Assembly: GCA_024449915.1 (NCBI GenBank)
Contig: JAMZAV010003109.1
Location: 1-64,000 of the forward strand
DNA length: 64,000 nt
Direction of reading: 5' to 3'
Source: Sweltsa coloradensis
Lineage: Eukaryota; Arthropoda; Insecta; Plecoptera; Chloroperlidae
The position numbers and the translations under genes are program-made. Shown in pieces: positions 29,777 to 42,935 of the stretch (the stretch's first letter is position 1; the number at the start of each line of letters is the position of its first letter). The notes below the pieces were generated by a model. It did no database searches. It worked only from the letters and a program-made list of their open reading frames with translations, and had not been told where the DNA came from.

Positions 29777-31328
29777 TTTATTATGATGCTCCTAAACAAA
29801 ATCGCCCATGAAAGAGAGGTTGTCATCAATGTCTTCTTAGATATGTATTATTATGAAATGAGCTATGTTTGGCGGGCCTTCAAATTCCAACTCGACACCT
29901 TCTCGCGGTTTGGCCCGTGAATAGGGGAGTTTCACCGTCGGTTTCACTCCCTGAAACTAATGGCGAGCTCTGGGTCGTCGTCGGGGAACCCCTTCCCTTT
30001 GACCACCTCTCCGACGGCGACGACGACAAAGACAACACGGACGGACGATGACACAGACGGAGACGACCACGACGTGGGGGAACCCCTGCCCTCCCCATGT
30101 TTGTGGCTGGTTCTGACCAGCACAGGCCTGTCCACCCCTTGTCCCCCCGCGTCATCCCTTACGTCCCTCTCTTCGTCTCGATTAGCCAAGTTGCATAAAT
30201 ATGAGACGTAAAGCAATATCCAATCATCAATTAATCATCAATAATACTGATCAAGCAGATTTGCGTGAATCTGTTCTAAATAAGAAGCCATGAGTATATC
30301 AAAGATATTATTTAACTACTTATAGTCATGCATGGATTTATTCATGTCACACACAGCTTAGGCCTACTGCCAAGAGGTATCATAGAATATTGCTTCACAT
30401 GCGTAATTCACATTTGTATACAAAATAAATAAGAAACTAACTGAAAATTTTCAAAGCACTGATGTCAATGTTACCCTATTGTTATACTCATCCATTCATA
30501 CTCCAGCCCTCAGAATGGGCAAAAAACTTAGTATGTCGACCCAAACAAGCTCTGCAACCTTGTGGTCAGCACAGACAGCTATTGTCGTGGAACTGAAAGG
30601 TGGATCCACTTGGGATGCATTGATGTATTTCATTGATAAGTTTACCCAATCCCAATACAAAAATTGTATCGTACAATCATTAGCGAAATAATAATCTAAT
30701 ACTATTAATAAAACGTATGATACACTGTGTGTTTAATAAAATTTGAATTAACAAAATCGGACTCTGGAGTCAGGTTTTAAGTTGTTAATTGGTCTAATGA
30801 TAAGTGGCTTAAAAACTGTCCATGAAGTCCGATTTTGTTCATTCCAATTTTAAAAAACGTACATTTTATCATACTTTTTATTAATAGTATTTTATTTTTA
30901 TATTGCTAATAATTATAAGATTCACTGTTGTCAACGTAACTCTATTGTTAATACTCCAACCCTCAGAGCAGGCAAAAAAATTACAATGTCGAACAAAACA
31001 AACACGGCGACTACCCACAGTCAGTAATGTTCCCGCCTCTTACTGCGTTCTCAACTCGTTTTTTTCGCCGAACACGAAATATTCCAGCTAAGATACGGGC
31101 TCTTAATAATCGTTTGAACGAGAGTAAGCTCAAAATACTTCAAATCCATATCAAAAGACACATAAAAAATGCATAATTTCGTAAATTTGGTGGAGGTGCC
31201 GGGTAGACGAAATTAATTCTGGTAATAACTGTCGGAAACTTTGAAAACTGAAGGCTGAAATTGAGCTTAAAATTAAAACTGATTCTGAACTTCACTCTCA
31301 TGAGCTTATTTTTCTTTTAAATCATTAA

Positions 31329-31359
<31 letters not shown>

Positions 31360-34300
31360 TTTTTTTTTTTTTTAAGTTGTGCATGAGAAAATTGTTTTTT
31401 TGGTAAATCGCGACAAATCGCGAATTTTTATTTTTAAGGCGCGAATTTTCAAACTTTAAAAAACCATTTTTGCACATCTCTACTTATAGGGCTACTCAGT
31501 ACAGAGACAGAGATGTGTTAAAACAATAAAAAAATAATCATAGCTTAAAATTAATTATTGCACCTAGAACTCTCATTTTCTTATTAACCCAAAATGGAGC
31601 TATTGTACCATCCAAATTTTTCTTTTATTCTTTTTTCTTCAAGTTCCTCTTTCATTCAACCAACTTCGGCCATTTTCCTTTGACTTTCAAAATATTGGTG
31701 AGAGTGCTCTGAAATAGCCTTAAGTATTAGAAAATTAATTAAATAAATGAATAAATCCTTATTTGAAGTCTACCCACTCAGTCACACAACTGATTTTCAG
31801 TGGGAGACAGTGAACCAAAGTGACCAAGCCAACCCTGGAGGCCCTGAAGCAATCGACGAGTGAACGATAACCAACCAAAGATCGATATTTTTAATAGGAA
31901 ATAGAGCAATCAGTGGTATGGAAGTGCAAACACCCGTGGATCAATACCAGAATCAACAAGGCCGATTTAGAACAACTTTAAATTTATTATGTGCCTCGTT
32001 GCTAGGACGGCTCCAAAGTCACTGTTTACAAATTCCTAAGACAAGAACTGATGGACTTAAGTCCAAATCAGAAGTTAAAAATCTTCTGACTTGAGCGGGA
32101 ATCGAACCCTGGACTTTCTGCATTGGAAGCAGGTAGGCTAACCACAAGACCAACGAGCCACACAATTTCTCATTTTAAAAATAAATCTCAGTAGGCCTGT
32201 GGTCGATTCTCAGTTTTACTTAATTAACGCATATGTTTTTACCAACTAAGTATTTAAACTAGGCCTATTGGTAAAGAAAGTTAAATACTTAGCAATCTGT
32301 TCATTATTTCCACTGATGATCATGATTCCAGAAAAACATTTCCAAGTAGGGCCTACTTTCACAAGTCCAGCTTTTAGTCATCGAGTTGATTTTAATAATA
32401 ATGATCTTACTTGTTTTCAAAGGCATCCGAATATATCTGTAGGTCCGACAACATCCTGAGTAAACTTTTGAGCAGTGCCCGATCTACCGTCTCCCCAGAC
32501 CTCTCCTTCTCCACCAGTAAGAGAATCCCGTCGACTGTTCGCGTCTGCACTGTCACGTTCAATACCATGTGGTGGCGGAAGGTGCTCAGCCCCATGTCCC
32601 TAGACACATTACACAATCATGTCACACATTGTTTTAGAGATCTAGGACTGTGTCTTAAGAGAGTTCAACGGCCTTACGTCAAACACATTGTTTGTTGGCC
32701 TGAAGTTGGTAAGGTCGAGTCTATTGCACAACGTGAGTGTTCATAGGTGATGTAGGCCAAGCTTAGCACAGGCATAGACAAACCAGATAGCCAATGGTAA
32801 TTATTTTATCACATTTCAAAATGAACTTATAAAGCTAACTACTAAATGGAGGCAATCCTTCAAGATAAGGATATTAAATGAAAGATAAAGTGGGTGATTA
32901 AACACCTAACATGACTTTTTTTTAAATTCAGAGCCTTGAAAATTTTTAAGTCTTCACAGTTGTGGGTTGTTAAATTCCACAAGTGAAAACTTACAGTAGG
33001 CTACCTACGTAACAAAATACATTGAGAACACATGGACTACATAAGACCATTCAGACTGATTAGTGATTAGCCTACTAATGTAATAAGCTCATATATGAAA
33101 ACAATAAGTAGTAGCTGTGCATAGACAGTCGAGTGAATTAGCGTGTTGCTATTTAGGGGTGGGATTATTAAATGTTTAAACTTAAATGCATGTGGCAGTT
33201 TGAAATGCATTTTCCACCACAAATGTTTCCATTTTTTTTTAAATTGGCCTTCTAAAGCCCAAGTAGGCCTAGTAAGGAAATTGGGTACTTGTTCATTAAC
33301 GGGACCCCCTCAATTTTTTGTTAATTGGTCCCCCCATCGTTATTTTTTTTTTTACTTATTTCCGTTTACAATAAAAAATTACAACTTGCGAGGAGTTGAA
33401 TATGACTCTGACAGTGAACATGACTCACACCTTCAACATGACTCAGGCGAGTACAGTCCATTGGAACGCGTAGGCCTACATGAGAGCAGTCGTCGCCGTG
33501 CAGCTGACATTGATGTTTTCGGACACCAAATGAACCTTCAAAACCTTTAACGTCGTTATTTTAAAGGAAAGTACTTTTCCATTGACAGTCCTTTATATTT
33601 AATATAGCGACGTTAAAGGTTTTGTAGGTGGAGTATGTTGGAGTAGGCCGTGTCACTCCTGGCGCAAAGTATGTAGCCATAAAGGATGTTTTCGAGGCTT
33701 TTTTCGAAATAATTGTGTTTTCCTGACCTCCTGAAACTCAGATGGAGTAGATGTAGTAGTTATGATTGTCTAATGAAATGTTTTTTACTGAATTTTTACA
33801 TTTTTTGGAGGGGGGTCTCGTTAATGAACAAGTACCGGAAATTGTTGAGAACTAGTGTAGTTTAATGTTCAAACGCATTGCTGTTTAAACGTTGAAGCAA
33901 TTAGAAAAGTATTGTACAACTTTAGAAAGCCAGTGCATGCAGATAGTGCATGAGACAATACTCACCATATTGACGCGACTGTGGGGTTCTGAAGGACGTA
34001 TGTTCGATCCAGGTAGAGAAAGATGCCACGGATCATAACCATTTGTTCACAGTGTGTCTGCCAACACAGATTTATCTTCTTGAGGAATAGCACACGATCC
34101 ATAGATTCCTTAACAAAGTTCTCGATTTGGAGCTTTACGTGGTTTTCAGTCAATTCTAGTGAAAAAACAAACATATAATGAGAGATAAGAGATATCATTT
34201 TCAAAGCGTACTGTTTCTTGAACAGATTGAATGATACATTCTGCAAATGCAATTTTAAAATATGAAATTGATCAAATTCAATTTCAGAAATATTATTTTG

Positions 34301-37300
34301 ATAGTTTGGCGGCAGGAGAGAAGAAGATGGGAGAGACTGATGTACAAAGTCGGTGAATTTCAACATGCCGCACGTAGAAAGTCATAATCTACAACCACAA
34401 TCACGACTTCACTTGACCGTGGGGTTTTAAAGGTTATTAGATCCTTGCATTGTACACATGGGGTGGTCTTGACTACTGGAACATGGCAGTAAAAATAAGC
34501 AAATGAGCTGGACTGAAAGATAGATTTTTAGATTTTTGTTTAGATTTTTCACAGCCTGCGTCATAAGGTCTGTCCCAAAAGCACACAAGCTGGTGAACTG
34601 AGAAAATGGGAACTTGCCTACCAGTGGATCTGCAATCCCGCCAAAAGCCGAATTTAAACCTCCAGGATTCTCCCCCCTCTTCCTCCCCGCCCTCCCTGTC
34701 ACCCAATCCACACTGACTCACTCACCCCTCACCCCTAGCCAACAGCTAGCCTAGCTTTTAGTTTTCAACTCAGTCTCTCTCTCTCTCTCTACTCACTGAA
34801 GGTCACGTGGACCGAAAATGTTTTGATTATGTAGTTTATTTGTTTATTTGTGTTTTTAAGTTATCTTTTGCGGCGCGCCTACTCCATTTAACCTTTTGAC
34901 GAGTGAGTTAGCTTTCACCTTACTACACCCCTGGAGTGGGCGATTTGTTATATTTAACAACATTCTGTTTTTTGGTCATTCCTTACTAACTAGGCCTAGG
35001 CCTAGCACTTGAAAACCCAAATTAGGGCTTACACCACTATTTGAGGCATCAAAATTAAAAATTGTAGGGGTAAATACCTGGTCTGTCCAGTTTCGGGGGT
35101 TGACAGCACGTCTAGGCCTAGCCCTAGCTGTAGGCCTACGCCCACCTGTTGTAGCGGCAACGGGAGCTAGCCCCTACTTGACTTTTACATCTTATTAGTA
35201 TCAAAACAAATACTTCACTGTCACTAATATCAGATTCATCTATTTTATTTGTAGTTACCGTTGTAATTCCATCTCCTAAATCAACATGCCGGCGTTTGGC
35301 GGTCACAATAACTCGCAAACACAACGTGGTACTGTCAATTTACATAAACACTCGCATTTAGTTATTTATTGACAATAAAGTTGGCAGCACTATACATCGC
35401 CTTACAAATAGTTCTTACTATTGCCGAGAGGTAACGCTACACGTCTGTTTTAAAATTAGGCAAAGAACTTGAAACGGAAAGACAACACACTCGACCACAC
35501 AAGGCAAACGTATGAGATACGGGCGTACTCCTGGCGCCATTTTTAAACTCCACGTATTAGATACGGGCGTACTCTACAAAAGGTTAAGGTAAGCTGTTGG
35601 CACCCTATCTCTTTATGTCATTCACATAATGTGCATATTAAATCGAACATAGATTCTAAAAAGTGAATTATCTGAGATGATCATTGGACATATCATATTC
35701 TGCCAATGAAAGTAATTGAGACAGTGGTGGGGTTAAGCTCAAGCCAGTACAAACAGATCAATTAATACGGCCTGGTTATAGATAGACAGGTCTACCCCAA
35801 GATTATGTTACCGGGCAATATTCCTTCTAGGCTACATAAGTTAAATCTATACTAGGAGGGAGTTTGGGCTGATAAATGTCGTATTGCACTATCTGAGGCC
35901 ACAGTGTTGAGAAGTACGGCGGTCTGGTTAAGTATATTTCAAGTTTTTATTGATAGGGCGACTAGGTAGGCCTATTATGTGTATTATTACTTTTTCTAAC
36001 TATAATTCATTATTGTGTCTGCATTTATGTTATTAGTTCTATTTAGTTGTACTCCTTTGTAAACGTATTTTTTAACTGAATAGGATAGACGTTAAAAAAA
36101 TAAATAGGCCTACACTTGAACGCGACACAAGCAAGAGCTGTGTAAACACCCTTGAGTACAAGTAGGTACCGGTAATTGATTTTAATAATTAATACAATTC
36201 AGAAGTTAAAAAATCCATCCCGATCGGGGTTCGAACCCGAGTCTCCCACATTCCAGGCAGGTATATAACATATATCTGTTTATTGTTCCGAAATAAAAAT
36301 TTGAATTAGAAACGCGTGGTTCTAATGCAAGATACTCATGAAGCGGCTAATAAACCTGTTAGAATTTTGAATATTCCAAATCATTTAACATGCAAATCCC
36401 AATTAGCATGTGTACATACATGGTACTAAGTTTGAATTATGTCATATTTCTAAATATCCGAGTTTGAATTTTCGAGAGCCTACTGTACATGTTCATCTCA
36501 TTGATTTCAAAGTCAACAGTTTAAACACTTTTTAGTTATAGTAGGCAGGCCTACCGTACTACGTATATAGAATTTTTTATTAGGCCTACCTAGGGATGTA
36601 AATGGGGAAATATTTCCACGGGAAATTTTCCGGAAATGGAAATATTTCCGGAAATTTTCCGAGTTTATCTTTCCGGAAAATTTCCGGAAATATATTTTAA
36701 ATTTCCCGCACAAAATGTAGCAAAGATGTAAAGGAATGAGGTGGGCAGTGCAATTGGAAATAATGCTAATATATAGTTTCCAAGCTCATGACACCCAGCT
36801 TTTTCCATTTCCCTTTTGTTCTTATTTTTATTACTTATGAATGAATGAGTTATGTATGTACCATGTGCACATCAAGTTGAATAAAGTTATTTATCAAGTT
36901 ATTCTTAATGCAATAAAATACCTAGATATTAACTGGCCACATGGTCCAAGCAACCAAGGCCACAAAAAACAAGAAGAAGAAGGGTTGATCTACATGTGAA
37001 TGTGACAAGTGACAAGTTCACATTGTATTAATTGTTTTAGTGTAGGCCTAGGCCTAGTTTGTAAGTTTGCAGTATGGGGAAACATCAAAATAAACTAACT
37101 AGGAAAACGCTTAAGTCCCGCCGCGTTGTTGGATGAGCGTAATTGGTGCATTGAGCTGCCATGATTGTGTTATGAGGATTTTCTGTTGTTCAGTGACAAA
37201 ATTATTACAAAGTCGAATAATTTTTTTAAATTAAATTAAAAAAATACAAAATTAACATTATTTTTTTAATTTTTTTAATTAAAAAAAAAAAAAAATCGTA

Positions 37301-40300
37301 AAATTGCGATTTTCATAAGAAATCATTATTCGATTGCGCTCAAATTTTACAAAAATATATTAATTCATAAAATTAAGGTTCTGTGAAAAATTCATTACAA
37401 TAGGATAAAGCATGTAGGTGTTATAAGTCAAAGACTTGTTTAAAAAAAGAAAAAACCTGTAAAATTTCGATTTTCATGAGAAATAATTTTTCGATTGCGC
37501 TCAAATTTCACACGAATATCTTAATTCATAAAATTAAGGTTCTGTGAAAAAACCATTACAATCGAATTAAGCATGTAGGTGTTATAAGTCGAAGAACTAT
37601 TTTAAAAATCGAAAAAATTCGTAAAATGGCGATTTTCATGAGAAATAATTTTCCGATTGCGCTCAAAAACGTGGCAGTTCTAAGTTCAGAGATTTTGAAG
37701 GTCTCCATAAAATTTCATCGCAATTGGAGTATCGGTTTAGCCGGAATCGTGTTAACAAACACACAATAATACAAACAGAAAAAAAAAGAAAAAAAAAAAA
37801 AAAAAACATCGCGGATTTTTTTCTCCAGTGTAGTGAAATGGAATCTTCGCTTCGCTCGCTACGCTCATCCAATAAGAAGTTACTTTATAAAACAACCACA
37901 AGTTAACACTAAAAATGATTCCTATGGGTGCAAGTTCTGTGCAAAACTGTATATCATGAATGTTACAAGGATGCAAAAGCACTTGGAGGGGTGTTTTAAA
38001 TGTCCTTCAGATGTTAAGAAAAAGTTTAAGCTCACACAACACGCTACCAGTGGCAGTGGGTCTACACCTACCACACCTAGTAGACCTGGTAATAATACTG
38101 GAAACGGGACTAGGAGCAGACTTCTTATCACTTCTTCCGATGAAGATGAAGATGATGTTAGTGTCAGTCACATTGACTTAGATGAAGAATTTCAGGACAA
38201 ATTAATACAATTTACTAATTTTGTATATAGTAATTACTAATTAGGTCTAATGGATAAGCCTGTATCATCTCTATGTAGGATTCAATATTATCATCCTGCA
38301 TACAGACTCAGGTAACCGTATCCTTACACTCCACCACATTATATTTGCAATTTGCATGTATTTTAGGCACGGAAATATTTCCGGAAAATTTCCAAGATTT
38401 ATCTTTCCGGAAATTTTACATCTCTAGGCCTACCAATAGGGCAATAGACCCAGCTCTACATATCTAGGCCAGCTGGCAAAGACTAACCTGTCAAGTTTGT
38501 ATAAACCACATCAGCCATTTTGTGGCTACACATATTCTCCACTGCTTGGTAAAGCTCTTCTAGGCTGTAACCTATAGATATGGATTTCTGGATTGCAACC
38601 ACAGCATCTTTGAGCGTCTTCCATGTAGTTTCCTCATAGTTATCAGGCAGTCTTGGGTTTTCTGAAAGAAGAAAATATCTTTTAAAGAAGATACACTCTT
38701 AACTTTAGCTAATAAGAACATTCAGGACCTAGAAATAGATACATTTACGGAAACAAATACTACGGTACAACAATGTGCAAATAGCTGCCTCATGATCAAC
38801 GAAAAAAAGACAAACATTATGATATTTAACCCCAGTGGGAAAATGGACAAGGAGATGGACGTTTTTATTGGAGAGAATAGACTAGGAATAGTGAGGATGA
38901 CTAAGATTTTGGGAATGATAGTAGATGAGAATCTTTCTTGGAATGAACACGTTGAGTAAGTGGGCGGTAAAATATGCTCCGGTTATTGTGTTGAGGCAAC
39001 TTAAACAATACTCTAGCATAAACCTCCTGAAAACTGCCTACTATGCACTAATAGAATCTCACATTAATTACGGTACTATCCTTTGGGGAAATAGCAGCAA
39101 AAAAAATACAAATCATATTTTTAGGCTGCAAAAACGATCAATACGATTTATAGGCCTAGTTGGGTTAAAAAGAACACAATCGTGTAAAACACATTTTAAG
39201 TCATTAGAAATTCTTACGGTGCCAGCCAAATACATATAGTACAGAACCTTACTCTTCATCAGAGAACACCACTACCACAAAAGTATAAAGAATGCAGGTC
39301 AACACAATTATAATACTCGTACAAAGGAAAATTTATTTAAAACTACAGGTAGACTAAAGCTTGAGGATAAGGCCCCAAGTCAGGCAGGAAAAACCTATTG
39401 AACTATCTGCCGGAAGACATTAAAGCCATCTCAGATGTTTCGCTTTTTTGAACAAAACTCCACCGCCATCTGCTACAAAAGTGCCTGTACAACATAGAGG
39501 ATTTTTACAATAAATAGCTACCATAAATAACTAAAGAACTACTTGGGTAAACTTGTAAATATACTTGTAAAGCATGCACATAAGAAAGAGTAGGTATGTT
39601 ATTTATTTTATTTATTTTATCATGTAACAAACTTAAGTTTTTGTAAGTACTTTAAGGTGATCTTAAATGTAAATATGTGTCAGCCTACTGTGGCATACCT
39701 TTGTTAGTCTGTATGTCAAATGTACATGTTATGTTATTTTATATTATATCTTAACAAGGCTAATGTTACGATGGTATTGTGCCATTACAATGTAATAACA
39801 AAGCTGCAAATAAATTACAAATTACACTATGCACAAGGCTCTGTGCTTGCAGCTTGCATGCCATTGCCTCCTCCATGCCCTATTTATTTCTAAAAATACA
39901 CCGAACATAAGATACTTAGTAAAACATGGTCAAAAATAAACTTCTTTAAAAATCTGCCTGAAAACACATTCAAATGTACTGAGGATTGAATAGTATAGGA
40001 GCATCAATTCTGGATGGGAAGTAGGCTAAGCATTCAGGTGATTTCTTGTTCATATGTTACAGTCTTAGGTCTATACTACAGACTAACCTTCTCATAGAAC
40101 ACAGGCTAAACATTTTTCAGACTAGGCAGGGCAAGTGATGGAACGTTGAAAATTTGGCATTTTTTTTTTAATCAACAGGTCTACAGTACAGAACATTATA
40201 TGGCTTTTTAGAATATTATATTTGCAGTTTACTAGGAAAACGCTAAAGTCCCGCCGCGTTGATGGATGAGCGGTTTTTTGTAAGTTTTTTGTTTGCGTTT

Positions 40301-42903
40301 TTTTGCGTTTGTTTGCACTTTTCCTTTGCAAGTGCTTTTTGAATGCATTGTAGGTGATTGTTGTCAAGTTTTTATTGTTATACTTGTTAATTGGTATTAT
40401 AAACCTCAAAAAACTCATATTAAAACCTTTGTTTCTGTGGATTCTGACTAACTTTTTCAACTTTTTCTTTCAAAAGGTACTACATCACCATAACCTTAAT
40501 GTCCATGTGAAATCTGAACGTTGTAGTCCCACCCGTTTGGTCAGAATCGGTCCAAATGTGACGAAAATATCGCACTAAAAATTAAAAAACTAATATTAAT
40601 ACCTTTATTTCTATAGATTCTAGCTAATTTTTTCAACTTTTTCTTTAAAAAGGTACTTCAACACCTTAATCTTAATGTCCATGTGAAATATGAACGTTGT
40701 AGCCCCACCCGTTTGGTCAGAATCGGCCCAAATGTGACGAAAATATCGCACTAAAAATCGAAAAAAATCGTAAAAGTACGATATTCATGAGAAATATTTC
40801 TTCGATTGCACCCAAAAACAATACACCTCTAAGTTCAGAGAAAACGAAGGTCGTGTCAAATTTTCATCAAGATCGCATATGCCGTTTACCCGGAATCGAG
40901 CAAACAAACAGACGGAAAAAAAAAAAAAAAAAAAAAAACATTGGAGCTAAATTTTTTGGGGGGGTCAGTGAAATTGAAGTTTTCGCTTCGCTCGCTACGC
41001 TCATCCAATTATGAATAAAACAATTAAAATACATGACACATGAAGGTATATAGGGCCTATATATCTGGTGACTCATACAGTAGGCCTAATCGGTATTTGT
41101 CCTATGGTTTAGGGCCTACAAAGCTAAAAATTAAAATGATACATTTCAATAAGTAGGTAGGCCTGTGGCAATATACAGCATTGTCTAGGACCAGGCAGGC
41201 CTACACATTTAATGTGCGTATCTAAATTCTAAACAGAAGTCTATGCTAAACAAAGCTCAAGTTTTATGCTATGATCTTACATAATAGTTTTAGCCTACCC
41301 TACACTTGTGACTCTTAACCACTTCCTAGTGGCTCATAACAACTTGACTAAGTCAAAACAACCACTTCATTGATGTGATTTAACACTTGTTTTATTTCAT
41401 GAAACCAATCCAACTTATTCCTAGCACACACAGCACATTGAATGCTTTTTGTCCTAGTGTAGGGCTATGTAGGTTCAATCCAAAATTAGGATGTCTTAAC
41501 CTTAGAGGTTTTAATTAAAATACTGTTTAAAAACTTACGATCATCATCCATCCATTAGACCTACTATTGTTGAGTTCATTTATTATTTTTCATTCTGTCA
41601 CTTTTTACTTTTATTTATTTTTTGCCTTGATCATGTTTTGCTGGCAGGTATGGTTCATGGCCATTCTAAATACCCTACTTAGTGAATCTTTTCAATTGTA
41701 AAGGTTTGTTTTGTTCTACTTCAACTGGGAACAGGGACAGTCTCGCATCTTTAATTGAGGCTGATCATCATGAAGCAAGTTCCAAGTATCTAAGTCAAAT
41801 TCAAATAAGGGCCCTACACATTTCTTACTAATAAAGATACTATAATTTAAAGTTCTGAAATAATTTTAACAAATAAAATCTACAATATGAATAATAATGT
41901 CACTATTCTTCAAAATTCAATTTAAATTACATTACAATTTTACATTACAAGTTGTACATTATTTTTATTTTAATTATTCTTATACAGATAGCTTAAGCTA
42001 AAAACACAAATAAAAAATAAATAAAATAAAATAGTAAATTGAAGAATGCTTAGACACAAGTTAAAACTTGAGTGTGAGCATTTCATATTGTAAAAATATA
42101 TTTTATTAAAGATGGTTTAGGATGGGATTTTTTTTACATAAACTAAAAGTACCGTAACTAAATACAATTAATTATTATTCTCGATAGAATTAAATAAAAT
42201 TGTCATAACTTAAAAGAAATAGGCTTTAATAGGGCCTACAATTAAAATTTTTTTAAGAGAGAGATCTTGTTTCAAGTACGGTAATGTCGATTTTCTAAAA
42301 TCTCGTCAACAACAGCTTACATAAAGCACTACATACAGGTCTAGACCACTGAGCTCTATATACTTACGTGGAGGGTGCATGCTATACTGTAACCTTGAAG
42401 CCTACATGGGCCTAAAGCGATGGGTCTAAAAGGCCTAACACGATGGGCCAATTATCGACGTCCCTCGATTATATTGCGATTGCACCGCCATCTACATGTA
42501 AATCTTAACGTCAAGACGGCGGTTTGTTGCTAACTTATTTTGAGGTTATGTTGACTACGTAGTAGACCTACATTACAGTGACAGTCTATTATCAGGGACA
42601 CTCAGGATGCCTAGGAATAGTGTTTACTGCATTTTACACTAAATAAACTGATAAACACAGGCCAGTGACAAAGGTGAACGAATCTATTATGTCTAGGTCT
42701 TTTGAACCTGCCGCTGATTAGGGACCTAAGAAAATGGCGGACGGCAAACTTCCACCAACTTCACATCTCAACATTTGCCCGGTATATATCAGATCTCCAC
42801 GTAAGTATATAGAGGTAAGTGGTCTAGACAACGATCTACAATGATCTATAGTATGTATGTATGTATGTATGTATGTATGTATGTATGTATGTATGTATGT
42901 ATG

Positions 42904-42935
<32 letters not shown>

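Larger units (their letters stand above)
26769..31102. mobile_element. TTAA-flanked element, 4.3 kb
   Basis: TIR GAGCCCGTATC and GATACGGGCTC, each next to TTAA (26765-26768, 31103-31106). TTAA duplication suggests piggyBac type; no transposase frame is visible. It holds three copies of a palindromic repeat and a microsatellite. Confidence 0.68.
26434..31482. mobile_element. hAT-like element, 5.05 kb, with nested insertion
   Basis: TIR TAGAGATGTGCAAAAATGGT and its complement; perfect duplications CTTATAGG at 26426-26433 and 31483-31490. Interior shares AACGAAATTCGCGAA and GGTGGAGGTGCCGGGT (26676, 31191) with other hAT elements here. Most of its length is the element at 26769-31102. Confidence 0.92.
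26064..31721. mobile_element. Palindromic foldback element split by a 5-kb hAT
   Basis: AAGGCTATTCCAGAGCACTC at 26064 and its complement ending at 31721. Matching arms include AGTTCTAGGTGCAATAATTA, AATTTTAAGCTATGATT and the GTACTGA words. Without the insertion the unit is about 600 bases with its centre near 26360. Terminal duplication not found. Confidence 0.78.
36591..38426 (+). mobile_element. hAT element remnant with BED-finger coding piece
   Basis: TIR TAGGGATGTAAA and TTTACATCTCTA; perfect duplications GGCCTACC at 36583-36590 and 38427-38434. Subterminal GGAAATATTTCCGG repeats at both ends. Split by the Helitron-like copy at 37099-37871. The duplications and BED finger together make a hAT assignment firm. 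Confidence 0.93.

Noticed and set aside
29869..30216. Overlapping frames in the GC-rich island
   Set aside because: Frames are open on both strands because of composition, are low-complexity, and lie inside a transposon.
33143..33550. 135-codon frame as a gene
   Set aside because: It crosses the left end of a TA-flanked element and has no recognisable domain or splice context.
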